From Actinobacteria bacterium UBA2184 (GTDB lineage Bacteria; Actinomycetota; Coriobacteriia; Anaerosomatales; Anaerosomataceae), in NCBI GenBank assembly GCA_002328745.1, contig DCVQ01000018.1, forward strand, positions 4,140 through 24,303: a stretch of 20,164 bases of DNA. The letters are read 5' to 3'. Each line of letters opens with the position of its first letter. The first letter of the stretch is position 1. This document shows positions 1-5,809 of the stretch, piece by piece. The notes under the pieces are model-generated. The model saw only the letters and a list, made by a program, of their open reading frames with translations. It did not search any database and had not been told where the DNA came from. The position numbers and the translations under genes are program-made.

Positions 1-1098
1 GTGTACGGGCGGTTCTTCTTCGTGTCGCTCACGCTCACCGCCGCGCTCGCCACGGCGCTCGTGTACGGCTGGGGCGGCACGATGGCGGTGCAGGGGCTGA
101 TAGACGTTGGCACGGTCGTGGCGCTCACCGCGTACCTCAACAAGCTCTACGGCCCGCTCACCGCGCTCTCCAACGTACAGGTGGACATCATGACGGCGCT
201 GGTGTCGTTCGAGCGCGTGTTCGAGGTGCTCGACCTGCCCACGCTCATCGCCGAGAGGCCGAACGCGGTCGCGATCCCGCGAGGGCCGGCGCGCGTGGAG
301 TTCGACGGCGTGGCGTTCTCGTATCCCGCCGCGGGCGAGGTGTCGCTCGCGTCGCTCGAGTCGATCGGCGTGCCCGACGCCCCCGACGTGCAGACGGTGC
401 TGAGCGACGTGAGCTTCGTGGCCGAGCCGGGACAGCTGGTGGCGCTCGTGGGCCCGTCGGGCGCGGGCAAGACGACCATGAGCTACCTCATCCCGCGGCT
501 GTACGACGTGCGCGGCGGCGCCGTGCGCATCAACGGCATCGACGTCCGCGACGCCACTATCGAGTCGCTGCAGAACGTGGTGAGCATGGTCACGCAGGAC
601 TCGCACCTGTTCCACGACACCATCCGCGCGAACCTGCTGTACGCGAAGCCTGACGCAACCGAGGAGGAACTTCGTGAGGCGCTCGCCGGAGCGCAGATCC
701 TCCCGCTCATCGAGTCGCTGCCCGACGGACTGGACACGAAGGTGGGGGAGCGCGGCTACCGGCTCTCGGGCGGCGAGAAGCAGCGGATCGCGATCGCGCG
801 CATGCTGCTGAAGGCGCCCGACGTGGTGGTGCTCGACGAGGCCACCGCACACCTCGACTCGGAATCCGAGGTGGCGGTCCAGGCCGCGCTCAAGACGGCG
901 CTCGCGGGACGCACCTCGATCGTGATCGCGCACCGGCTCTCGACCATCCGCGACGCGGACCAGATACTCGTGGTGAGCGAGGGCAGGATCGCCGAAGGCG
1001 GGCGGCACGAGGACCTGCTCGCGGCCGGGGGGCTCTACGCCGAGCTGTACCGAACGCAGTTCCGTACGCCGAAGGACCCGAGCGCGCCGACCGAGTGA
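1..1098 (+). CDS. ABC exporter, fused permease/ATPase (5' end outside window)
   Basis: This is the C-terminal 365 residues of an exporter-type ABC half-transporter. It couples ATP hydrolysis to transport across the cytoplasmic membrane; the substrate cannot be read from the sequence. The first ~75 residues are the end of the transmembrane domain (hydrophobic helix at about 5-45). The nucleotide-binding domain then shows Walker A GPSGAGKTT (151-159), Q-loop Gln199, signature LSGGEKQR (255-262), Walker B VVVLDEAT (275-282) and H-loop His311. An insertion of about 20 residues (SLASLESIGVPDAP, ~114-127) separates the A-loop strand from the LSDVSF strand; I recall similar inserts in actinobacterial exporters. 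The GTG at position 1 is internal to the gene, because a complete half-transporter is nearly 600 residues. The stop is TGA at 1096. No convincing terminator follows before the cassette region. Confidence 0.93.
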   Translation: MYGRFFFVSLTLTAALATALVYGWGGTMAVQGLIDVGTVVALTAYLNKLYGPLTALSNVQVDIMTALVSFERVFEVLDLPTLIAERPNAVAIPRGPARVEFDGVAFSYPAAGEVSLASLESIGVPDAPDVQTVLSDVSFVAEPGQLVALVGPSGAGKTTMSYLIPRLYDVRGGAVRINGIDVRDATIESLQNVVSMVTQDSHLFHDTIRANLLYAKPDATEEELREALAGAQILPLIESLPDGLDTKVGERGYRLSGGEKQRIAIARMLLKAPDVVVLDEATAHLDSESEVAVQAALKTALAGRTSIVIAHRLSTIRDADQILVVSEGRIAEGGRHEDLLAAGGLYAELYRTQFRTPKDPSAPTE

Positions 1099-1116
1099 TG
1101 AGCGCCCCTGCGTGCT

Positions 1117-1208
1117 TATGCAGACTGCATACGATGACCTGCCGTGCTCCTGGCGCGGAATATCGAGTAGGTTTAGGCTGCAGGAGGGGATTCTGCAGAC
1201 CGCAGAAT
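1117..1208. repeat. Two related inverted repeats upstream of the cassette region
   Basis: The first palindrome is TATGCA-GAC-TGCATA (1117-1131). The second is ATTCTGC-AGACC-GCAGAAT (1190-1208). Both have perfect arms and share the core TGCAGAC(T/C)GCA, 73 bases apart. They lie in the 197-nt gap between the ABC transporter stop and the lipoprotein start. They could be binding sites for a dimeric regulator or structural parts of an integron recombination site. The arms are read directly; the function is inferred. Confidence 0.45.
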
Positions 1209-1213
1209 ATGGG

Positions 1214-1220
1214 GTTGGAC
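1214..1220 (+). other. GTTRRRY-type core, possible left boundary of cassette array
   Basis: GTTGGAC matches the integron crossover consensus GTTRRRY, where exchange occurs after the first G. No RYYYAAC partner is present in the preceding 120 bases, because that stretch contains no AAC. It is therefore not an attC and could at most be an attI-like simple site or the scar of the first cassette junction. A seven-base match can occur by chance; it is listed because it lies just before the first cassette-like gene. Confidence 0.25.
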
Positions 1221-1295
1221 GGACGGGGCCAGGACCTGTGCATTGCGGCTCACCTGGATGAATATGACTTGACCTACCGAAGGGAGATGGCTGGA

Positions 1296-1994
1296 ATGCC
1301 CCACCTACAGATCACAAGGCGCCTGATGTATCGTCAAGCTGCGCTATTCGTGAGCGTTCTCGGGCTTTCAGGATTCATGCTAGCTGGATGCTCTAGCCCC
1401 GAACCTTCAAGCGGGGGCGCCTCTTCAGCGTCTCCGGTTTCGGCAGCAGCGCCTTCCACCGCAGATCCCGAGGCGGGCGACTCCGGGACACCCACTATGG
1501 TGACCTTCGGTTCGGACAACGTTTCCATCACACTGCCCGATTCGTTCACGGGAGGGAACCCCAAAGATCCTAGTGTCCGAGCGGAGCTGGACGCACTGTT
1601 CTCGGCAAGGGACATTCCACTCAATCTAGACGCCGAGATGGAGGGTGGTCTGGAGTTGATTATGCTATCAGACCCCGGTCCTGATGGCTGGATACCGCTT
1701 GTGACAGTCAAGAACAAGAACTTCGACACTCACCCCTCTATGGAGGCTTGGGCGAATAGCTATCCCGCGACGTTCCATATGGATGAGGTCACAATCGAGT
1801 CCCTAACCCCCACGAGTGCGCGTGTGGTGGGACGCATCTCTCTTGGTGACTTCGCGGTAGAGGAATACTGGGTGTTCAGGCAGGTCGGCTCGCGGTTGTA
1901 CATCGTTGAGTCTGCTTACGACATGGAGTCCACGCCCGAAATGGGCTCAGTCTATCGAGCCAGCGAAGAGTCCATCTCTATTCGTGGAGAGTGA
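1296..1994 (+). CDS. Putative lipoprotein of unknown function
   Basis: The product is 232 residues. It starts with a positively charged stretch (MPHLQITRRLMYRQ), then a hydrophobic core (AALFVSVLGLSGFM) and the lipobox LAGC with acylated Cys at residue 32, so it is probably exported and anchored to the outer face of the membrane. A Ser/Ala/Pro/Gly-rich linker (about 33-65) precedes a mixed alpha/beta domain of about 165 residues that I do not recognise. ATG 1296 is preferred because AAGGGAG at 1280-1286 lies 9 bases upstream; ATG 1287 overlaps the end of that site too closely. The gene is followed by the first attC-like site (2136-2223), so it looks like cassette 1. The 141 bases between its stop and that attC contain only a small hairpin, TGAGAC-GAA-GTCTCA (2109-2123). 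Confidence 0.75.
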   Translation: MPHLQITRRLMYRQAALFVSVLGLSGFMLAGCSSPEPSSGGASSASPVSAAAPSTADPEAGDSGTPTMVTFGSDNVSITLPDSFTGGNPKDPSVRAELDALFSARDIPLNLDAEMEGGLELIMLSDPGPDGWIPLVTVKNKNFDTHPSMEAWANSYPATFHMDEVTIESLTPTSARVVGRISLGDFAVEEYWVFRQVGSRLYIVESAYDMESTPEMGSVYRASEESISIRGE

Positions 1995-2135
1995 TTCTTG
2001 GATTCGGCTGGCGGCTGTGGAGACTACCGAATTCACCGGTCTGACCTGCGAGGGTGGCAACGCCGTTGCGTGCCGCAGCATTTGTATACGGCAGGATTGC
2101 TCGCGATCTGAGACGAAGTCTCATGCGGATTCGCC

Positions 2136-2223
2136 GTCCAACCAGCGCTTCCAGCTGACGCGCCAGGCCGCCCGGCTACACTGCTAGGTACCGGCGCGCA
2201 GCTGAAGCGCCGAGACGTTAGGC
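2136..2223 (+). other. attC-like integron recombination site 1
   Basis: The left core is GTCCAAC (2136-2142, RYYYAAC) and the right core is GTTAGGC (2217-2223, GTTRRRY). Between them is an imperfect inverted repeat. The left arm GCGCTTCCAGCTGACGCGCC (2145-2164) pairs with GGCGCGCAGCTGAAGCGC (2193-2210) at every position except two unpaired bases in the left arm, one C at 2151/2152 and A2158. On the bottom strand these would be extrahelical G and T, as in attC sites recognised by integron integrases. Length is 88 nt. The pairing was checked by eye; the activity is inferred. Confidence 0.85.
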
Positions 2224-2233
2224 GGATGACTGG

Positions 2234-2917
2234 ATGACCGGCGTGAACAGGGCGACCGCCAGAGAATTAGCCAGTCAGCATTTGGCTGAGGGCGACCCGC
2301 TCGGCTGGTTCGAGGTCTTGTACGCCACGGCTGCCGGCGACTCCTCGATCATCCCCTGGGCTGACATGATGCCCAACCCGAATCTGGTGACTTGGCTCCA
2401 AGCGCGAAACGTAATCGGATCGGGACGCACCGCTCTCAAGGTCGGGTGCGGGTTGGGCGACGACGCGGAGGAGTTGTCGCGCCGGGGATTCGATACCACC
2501 GCGTTCGACGTGTCTCCCACGGCAATCTCATGGTGCCGCCGCCGGTTCCCGGACTCACCCGTACACTATGTCGAGGCGGACCTCCTTGAGCCTCCGGGAG
2601 ACTGGACGCGAGGGTTCGACCTCGTCGTGGAATCGTACACGCTCCAGGTCCTGCCGCCGGAGACTCGCGGGGACGCCATGCGTCGCGTGGCAGGATTCGT
2701 CGCCCCGGGCGGGACCCTCCTCGTGATCGCCCGCGGGCGAGAATCCTCTGAGCCTGAAGGCGCCATGCCATGGCCCCTAACAAGGCAGGAGTTGACGGTC
2801 TTCGAGGTGGCCGGTCTCACTTTGGTGGAGTTCGAGGACTATGTGGACGACGAGAATCCGCCAGTGCGCCGGTTCAGAGTCAACTACGGGTTGCAGGTCG
2901 GCCACGGCACCGCCTAA
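2234..2917 (+). CDS. Class I SAM-dependent methyltransferase, gene-cassette borne
   Basis: The product is 227 residues and soluble. Residues 68-80 (ALKVGCGLGDDAEEL) are methyltransferase motif I, which binds S-adenosylmethionine. It is followed by an acidic residue at the end of strand 2 (TTAFDVSPTAISW), the EADLLEP turn and the LVVESYTLQVLPP motif IV region. I recall the form VGCGLGDDAEEL from small TehB/thiopurine-methyltransferase-like proteins, but the methyl acceptor cannot be predicted. The ATG lies only 10 bases after the right core of attC1 and has no clear Shine-Dalgarno sequence. The stop TAA (2915-2917) lies inside the left core GCCTAAC of attC2. A gene packed between two attC sites, ending in the core, is the classic layout of an integron gene cassette. 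Confidence 0.85.
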   Translation: MTGVNRATARELASQHLAEGDPLGWFEVLYATAAGDSSIIPWADMMPNPNLVTWLQARNVIGSGRTALKVGCGLGDDAEELSRRGFDTTAFDVSPTAISWCRRRFPDSPVHYVEADLLEPPGDWTRGFDLVVESYTLQVLPPETRGDAMRRVAGFVAPGGTLLVIARGRESSEPEGAMPWPLTRQELTVFEVAGLTLVEFEDYVDDENPPVRRFRVNYGLQVGHGTA

Positions 2918-3006
2918 CCCGGGCGTCAACCCGACAACGCCGTGCAAGGTAGACTGAGGTAGCAAGCACCGGTGGGCGTTGCGGGTTACGCCCAAGAACG
3001 TTAGCG
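2912..3006 (+). other. attC-like integron recombination site 2
   Basis: The left core is GCCTAAC (2912-2918) and contains the stop codon of the methyltransferase. The arm at 2921-2941 (GGGCGT-C-AACCCG-A-CAACGCC) pairs with GGCGTTGCGGGTTACGCCC (2975-2993) perfectly except for C2927 and A2934, the two expected extrahelical bases. The right core is GTTAGCG (3000-3006), which keeps GTT but departs from RRRY at the last two positions. Length is 95 nt. The stem sequence is unrelated to attC1 while the architecture is the same, so independent origin of the two cassettes is likely. Confidence 0.85.
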
Positions 3007-3035
3007 GGACAGGCGCGGCATGTCAGTGCCCTCGC

Positions 3036-3041
3036 TACAAT
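3036..3041 (+). promoter_or_regulatory. Candidate -10 element for a leaderless transcript
   Basis: TACAAT lies six bases before ATG 3048, which has no Shine-Dalgarno sequence. This spacing would place the transcription start at or next to the start codon, as in leaderless actinobacterial mRNAs. No good -35 element is visible 16-18 bases upstream, so this is tentative. Confidence 0.35.
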
Positions 3042-3047
3042 GGGCTC

Positions 3048-3248
3048 ATGGACAGTCTCATCGATCTCTCAGCCATCCTCGAGAACATGCGGATCTTCGT
3101 CGATTGGGCGCTCTCCTGGAATGAGCACATTGAGGGGCTCATGTGGATTGAGTACCCCCTGCTCATGCTGGCTGTGACCGCCATCGGCGTCTACACGTTC
3201 TTCGAGCGGTTCGGCGGGCGATCGAAGCGCACCCGTCGGCGAAGGTGA
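3048..3248 (+). CDS. Small single-pass membrane protein, hypothetical
   Basis: The product is 66 residues, with an amphipathic, acidic N-terminal half (MDSLIDLSAILENMRIFVDW), one transmembrane segment at about 39-56 (YPLLMLAVTAIGVYTFFE) and a strongly basic C-terminus ending in KRTRRRR, which suggests a cytoplasmic C-terminal tail. ATG 3048 is chosen because it follows a TACAAT element. An upstream in-frame start at 2979 would translate across attC2 and is unlikely. The stop (3246-3248) lies 12 bases before the GIY-YIG-like gene, in the same cassette. I do not recognise the family; a short TM protein paired with a second small gene could be a toxin/antitoxin or anchoring partner, but nothing proves it. 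Confidence 0.55.
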   Translation: MDSLIDLSAILENMRIFVDWALSWNEHIEGLMWIEYPLLMLAVTAIGVYTFFERFGGRSKRTRRRR

Positions 3249-3259
3249 GGTGCGCAAGC

Positions 3260-3679
3260 ATGCGCTTCTCAGAAGTGGACACCCTGCCGCAGGGTCAGCC
3301 TGGACTCTACGAAGTGCTACTGCTGGACGGCACCCCCCTAAAGGTGGGAATCGGCAAGAATCTTCGCAAGCGGCTGATGAATCATCGTCGCTTCCCAGAC
3401 AGCGGCCTCAGGCTCAAGCAGGGGGGTGATCGTCTGAATCCAGACGATGTCGTCTGCAAGTGCTCGATACTCGGCAAGCACCTGTACTACGACCGGGAAA
3501 TCGCCCCAGGATACGACCTGGAGACCCAAGCCGGTCGCCGTCAGTTCCTCTTGGAGCAATGCGAGCTGCGCGTACGGTTAACGACCTCCAAGGGGGAAGC
3601 GCGCGAACTCGAGCGAGCTCTGGAAGCGACGGGCGCCTACCGGTACGTGGGCAGAGTGGTCGTGCGGCCTGCCCCCTGA
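3260..3679 (+). CDS. GIY-YIG-like small protein, cassette borne
   Basis: The product is 139 residues. The N-terminal half reads GLYEV (15-19), KVGIG (28-32), then LRKRLMNHR (35-43), the order of the GIY-YIG nuclease core: first strand GIY, second strand YIG, helix with catalytic Arg. The second tyrosine is replaced by Val (KVGIG rather than YIG), so activity may be altered or lost. Glu residues in EARELERAL (113-121) could supply the metal ligand near the C-terminus. ATG 3260 is chosen because GGTGAGG (3244-3250) lies 9 bases upstream; GTG 3245 overlaps that site. It is the last gene before the IS30 element, which separates it from its probable attC at 4771. Assignment is from motifs by eye; a degenerate GIY-YIG domain of non-nuclease function is equally possible. 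Confidence 0.65.
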   Translation: MRFSEVDTLPQGQPGLYEVLLLDGTPLKVGIGKNLRKRLMNHRRFPDSGLRLKQGGDRLNPDDVVCKCSILGKHLYYDREIAPGYDLETQAGRRQFLLEQCELRVRLTTSKGEARELERALEATGAYRYVGRVVVRPAP

Positions 3680-3693
3680 GTTCAAGTTTGAAT

Positions 3694-3718
3694 CGCAACA
3701 CACCGCTCGTCTGAGCGA
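3694..3718. repeat. IS30 left inverted repeat (transposase 3' side)
   Basis: It begins CGCAACAC, identical to the first 8 bases of the opposite end read inward, then diverges with scattered matches. It contains its own small palindrome CGCTC-GTCT-GAGCG (3704-3717). Confidence 0.6.
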
Positions 3719-3722
3719 CTTC

Positions 3723-4673
3723 CTACGAATGTGCATAGCATTCCCCCGGGGTCTTATAGCCGAGCCTCTTGCGCGGTCGTGAGTTGAGCTTCGCAGCCAC
3801 CGCGTCGCAGTCGGCCTGGGTCACGTGCGCCATGCTGGTCCTCTTCGGCAGGTACTGGCGGATGAGCCCGTTCGTGTTCTCGTTGGTGCCGCGCTCCCAC
3901 GAGTGATGCGGGGTGGCGAAGTAGAACTCCACACCCGTGGCGGCTTCGATCTGCTTGTAGGAGTGGAACTCGGTGCCGTTGTCCGCGGTGATCGTGACGA
4001 CCCGGCCGGCGTGTCGTTCGATGAGCTCGATGCAGCGAGCGACCGTGTCGGCGGCGCAGTGACGGGCGAGTTTGCCCATCACGAGGTAGCCGGTGGCGCG
4101 CTCGACCATGGTCACCACGCTGTTGCGTCCGTGCTCGTTTCCCATCACCGTGTCGATCTCCCAGTGGCCGACCTCGGTCCTCTGCTCGATGTGCGCCGGT
4201 CGCTCGGAGATGTGCCGCTTGCCTGCGAGCCTGCCTCTCCAGTCGCGTGAGCGGTAACGCTTGCGGGCCCGCTTCTTGGACTGACGCAGATGGGTCCACA
4301 GGTCCCCGCCGGCACGCTTGTCGGCCCAGACATGGATGTAGATCGCCTCGTGGCTCACGCGCAGGATGCCTTCCGCACGCAGGAAGCCTGCGACCTGCTC
4401 AGGCGACCAGTCACGGCGCAGGTAGCGGTCCACGACCTCCCAGACCTCAGGTCCGATACGGGCGTTGCGCCTCGATCTTCGGCGTCTTGCCGTCGCGTAG
4501 GAGTGCGCGATGTCAGGCACGTAGCGACCGCTCGGACGCAGGTTGCGCCGGAGCTCTCTCGAGATGGTCGACGGCGCCCGGCCGAGCTCGCGGGCCATCG
4601 CGCGGATCGAGTAGTGGTGTTTCCTCATGACGTTGATGGCGTATCGTTCCTCTAGGGTGATCTGGGCGTGCAT
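3723..4673 (-). CDS. IS30-family transposase
   Basis: The product is 316 residues and catalyses transposition of the surrounding IS. The N-terminal helix-turn-helix (ITLEERYAI..., SIRAMARELGRAPSTISREL, 5-41) binds the terminal repeats. The catalytic DDE triad is visible as Asp174 (GHWEIDTVMG), Asp231 (ITADNGTEF) and Glu265 (GTNENTNGLIRQYLPK). The spacing of 33 residues between the second Asp and the Glu is the IS30 hallmark. The ORF is uninterrupted with all catalytic residues present, so the element may be active. GAGGA lies four bases before ATG 4671-4673. Length is within the usual 300-400 residue range. Confidence 0.95.
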   Translation of the reverse strand: MHAQITLEERYAINVMRKHHYSIRAMARELGRAPSTISRELRRNLRPSGRYVPDIAHSYATARRRRSRRNARIGPEVWEVVDRYLRRDWSPEQVAGFLRAEGILRVSHEAIYIHVWADKRAGGDLWTHLRQSKKRARKRYRSRDWRGRLAGKRHISERPAHIEQRTEVGHWEIDTVMGNEHGRNSVVTMVERATGYLVMGKLARHCAADTVARCIELIERHAGRVVTITADNGTEFHSYKQIEAATGVEFYFATPHHSWERGTNENTNGLIRQYLPKRTSMAHVTQADCDAVAAKLNSRPRKRLGYKTPGECYAHS

Positions 4674-4721
4674 GCGGTCCTCACTTCTTGGCGGGAGTAA
4701 GGAACCGATTGTGCCCCAGGT

Positions 4722-4749
4722 CGCCCCACCCGAGGGCAGGGGTGTTGCG
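4722..4749. repeat. IS30 right inverted repeat (transposase 5' side)
   Basis: It ends GTGTTGCG, the reverse complement of the left end. The inner part is CG-rich (CACCCGAGGGCAGGG) and imperfectly related to the left repeat. Confidence 0.6.
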
Positions 4750-4770
4750 TTTAGTATCTGAATTCGCGGC

Positions 4771-4857
4771 GTCTAACCCGTACTTCCAGCCGACTCACGC
4801 ACGCGTTGGGCTGACCTGAAGCCGCTCGGCCGCAGCTGAAGCGCCGTGACGCCAGGA
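4771..4857 (+). other. attC-like site 3, degenerate right core
   Basis: The left core is GTCTAAC (4771-4777). The left arm, CTTCCAGCCGAC (4782-4793), pairs with the region around GCAGCTGAAGCGC (4832-4844), again leaving an extra C and A. The right half (GCAGCTGAAGCGCCG-T-GACG) matches that of attC1 over about 20 bases with one difference. The position homologous to its GTTAGGC reads GCCAGGA (4851-4857), so the right crossover core is lost. A second match to the core consensus, GTTGGGC, occurs inside the site at 4805-4811. Length is 87 nt, close to attC1. It was probably the attC of the GIY-YIG-like cassette before the IS30 insertion. Confidence 0.65.
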
Positions 4858-5025
4858 TCCCCCCGCGGTCCCTACGGCGTGACCATCACGGGCCCGTGCC
4901 CGTCGTGATCGTCGACCCGCTTCTCACCGGTGCGCGGTCAGCATCGATTCGCCGGGCGGTCCGCTCGGCGAATCACAGGCGCGTCGCCCGTCGGGTGGCC
5001 TCTGTGAGTTCGCTGCGGGGTCCCA
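4858..5025. other. Intergenic stretch between cassette array and DUF190 gene
   Basis: About 170 bases without a credible gene. It holds an imperfect palindrome with arms ATCACG (4885-4890) and CGTGAT (4904-4909) and inner GGGC/GCCC complementarity. It also holds the stronger hairpin at 4946-4974 listed separately. This marks the transition from cassette array to chromosome. Confidence 0.5.
4946..4974 (-). terminator. Hairpin downstream of the crcB-DUF190 operon
   Basis: Perfect 9-bp arms GATTCGCCG (4946-4954) and CGGCGAATC (4966-4974) enclose an 11-nt loop that can add two more pairs. It lies 51 bases beyond the DUF190 stop codon. There is no U-tract on either strand, so it may act as a transcript-end structure rather than a classical intrinsic terminator. 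Confidence 0.5.
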
Positions 5026-5367
5026 TCAGCCGCCGTTCGAGTCCGAGTAGCGGCGCACGCGCACGTCCTCCACTATGACCAGCCCGCCTCCGATCATCTC
5101 GTCGATGCGCGGCAGCACCCGTTCGATGCGCTCCGGCGTGTCGACCAGGATGAGAACCACCGGCAGATCCTCGGAGAGTCGCAGGATGGACGCTGTGTGA
5201 AGTCGGCTGGCCTTGCCGAACCCTTCGATGCCCTTTATCACCGTGGCACCTGCGCAGCCTTCGGCGCGAAGCATCTCGACGATGGCTGTATGCAACGGCT
5301 TATGCTCCCAGCGATCCGATTCGCCCATGAAGACAGTCACTCTCGTGGCCTGACCCTCGAGCTTCAT
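5026..5367 (-). CDS. DUF190 family protein
   Basis: The product is 113 residues and soluble. The sequence (KLEGQATRVTVFMGESDRWEHKPLHTAIVEMLRAEGCAGATVIKGIEGFGKASRLHTA) is characteristic of DUF190, small PII-like proteins often encoded next to crcB fluoride channels. The GIEGFGKASRLHT segment (46-58) is the conserved centre, and the C-terminus is EDVRVRRYS. ATG 5365-5367 is preceded by a GGGGGA site and lies 9 bases after the crcB stop, so the two genes form an operon under the fluoride riboswitch. It may modulate the channel or sense a ligand; that role is inferred from gene neighbourhood only. Confidence 0.9.
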   Translation of the reverse strand: MKLEGQATRVTVFMGESDRWEHKPLHTAIVEMLRAEGCAGATVIKGIEGFGKASRLHTASILRLSEDLPVVLILVDTPERIERVLPRIDEMIGGGLVIVEDVRVRRYSDSNGG

Positions 5368-5376
5368 GATGTCCCC

Positions 5377-5757
5377 CTAGATCGCTCTGCCGACGAGGAG
5401 ACCGGCCACGGTCGCGCCGATTCCCAACACCGCAGTCCCCAACATGTTGGCCGTGCCTTGGAACACCAACCCCTGCTGAAGCAGCGCCACGCTCTCATAG
5501 GACAGCGTCGAGAAGGTCGTGAATCCACCCAGAAGTCCTACGCCAAGCAGGAGGCGCACCTGGGACGAGATGATGCTGCGCTCGACGCTCAACGCCATGA
5601 GGACGCCGAGCAGGAACGCGCCCGCGATATTGATCGCAAGCGTGTGCCACGGGAACGCCGGACCCCAGCGCTGCGTCATCCACCCGCCAAGGACGTAGCG
5701 CAGAGTCCCGCCCACGCCTGCGCCGAGGAAGACCCACACGATACTCGCAGCCTTCAA
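5377..5757 (-). CDS. crcB: CrcB/Fluc fluoride ion channel
   Basis: The product is 126 residues with four predicted membrane helices, the normal size for Fluc proteins. These form antiparallel dimers in the cytoplasmic membrane and let fluoride leave the cell. Hallmarks are GGTLRYVLGGW (16-26), the pore Asn43 in HTLAINIAG, and LGGFTTFSTLSYE (76-88) carrying the phenylalanines (79, 82) of the fluoride pathway and the sodium-site break in helix 3. The start is TTG at 5755-5757 with GGAGG seven bases upstream (5765-5769). A fluoride riboswitch and an overlapping hairpin immediately precede the ribosome-binding site, which supports both function and control. A single crcB copy is seen, consistent with a homodimer. 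Confidence 0.96.
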   Translation of the reverse strand: MKAASIVWVFLGAGVGGTLRYVLGGWMTQRWGPAFPWHTLAINIAGAFLLGVLMALSVERSIISSQVRLLLGVGLLGGFTTFSTLSYESVALLQQGLVFQGTANMLGTAVLGIGATVAGLLVGRAI

Positions 5758-5782
5758 GACCGATCCTCCAAGAACGAAGACA

Positions 5783-5809
5783 GCTCCTACACGTCGGATG
5801 TGTAGGAGC
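5783..5809 (-). terminator. Terminator-like expression platform of the fluoride riboswitch
   Basis: Read on the minus strand, GCTCCTACAC (5809-5800), a 7-nt loop, and GTGTAGGAGC (5792-5783) form a perfect 10-bp stem, followed by TGTCTTCGTTCTT. Its 5' arm is the conserved 3' end of the aptamer. Fluoride-bound aptamer and hairpin are therefore mutually exclusive, as expected for an ON switch acting by transcription termination. The U-tract is interrupted. Confidence 0.75.

Larger units (their letters stand above)
3694..4749 (-). mobile_element. IS30-family insertion sequence, complete
   Basis: The element is about 1056 bp and carries one minus-strand transposase gene. Its ends form imperfect terminal inverted repeats. 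CGCAACACACCGC at 3694-3706 matches the reverse complement of the right end, CGCAACACCCCTGC (4749 back to 4736), and the match continues weakly to a shared GCGAC further in. The transposase start is 76 bp from the right end and the stop about 29 bp from the left end, as usual for IS30 elements of 1.0-1.2 kb. No clear 2-3 bp target duplication is visible (AAT on the left, TTT on the right), so the ends may be off by a base or two. The insertion lies 14 bases after the GIY-YIG-like gene stop and about 21 bases before attC3. Confidence 0.8.
2136..4857 (+). mobile_element. Integron gene-cassette array without integrase (CALIN-like)
   Basis: Three attC-like sites in the same orientation delimit two cassettes: methyltransferase, and membrane protein with GIY-YIG-like protein. 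A further cassette-like gene, the lipoprotein at 1296-1994, precedes the first site. No tyrosine-recombinase integrase is encoded anywhere in this window. The upstream flank is an ABC transporter and the downstream flank a fluoride-resistance operon, both ordinary chromosome. Clusters of attC sites lacking an integrase are known as CALINs; they form by integrase loss or capture of cassettes at a distance. The unit would be mobilised only by an integrase supplied from elsewhere. Confidence 0.75.

Noticed and set aside
1095..1286. N-terminal extension of the lipoprotein gene to 1095
   Set aside because: It would place 67 residues before an obvious signal peptide, which must be at the N-terminus. 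ATG 1296 has a proper Shine-Dalgarno sequence.
1906..2187. Plus-strand open frame of 93 codons
   Set aside because: It overlaps the lipoprotein 3' end and runs into attC1, with no ribosome-binding site or recognisable motif.
3680..4770. Target-site duplication of the IS30 element
   Set aside because: The bases flanking the inverted repeats (AAT on the left, TTT on the right) do not form a convincing direct repeat; exact ends remain uncertain.
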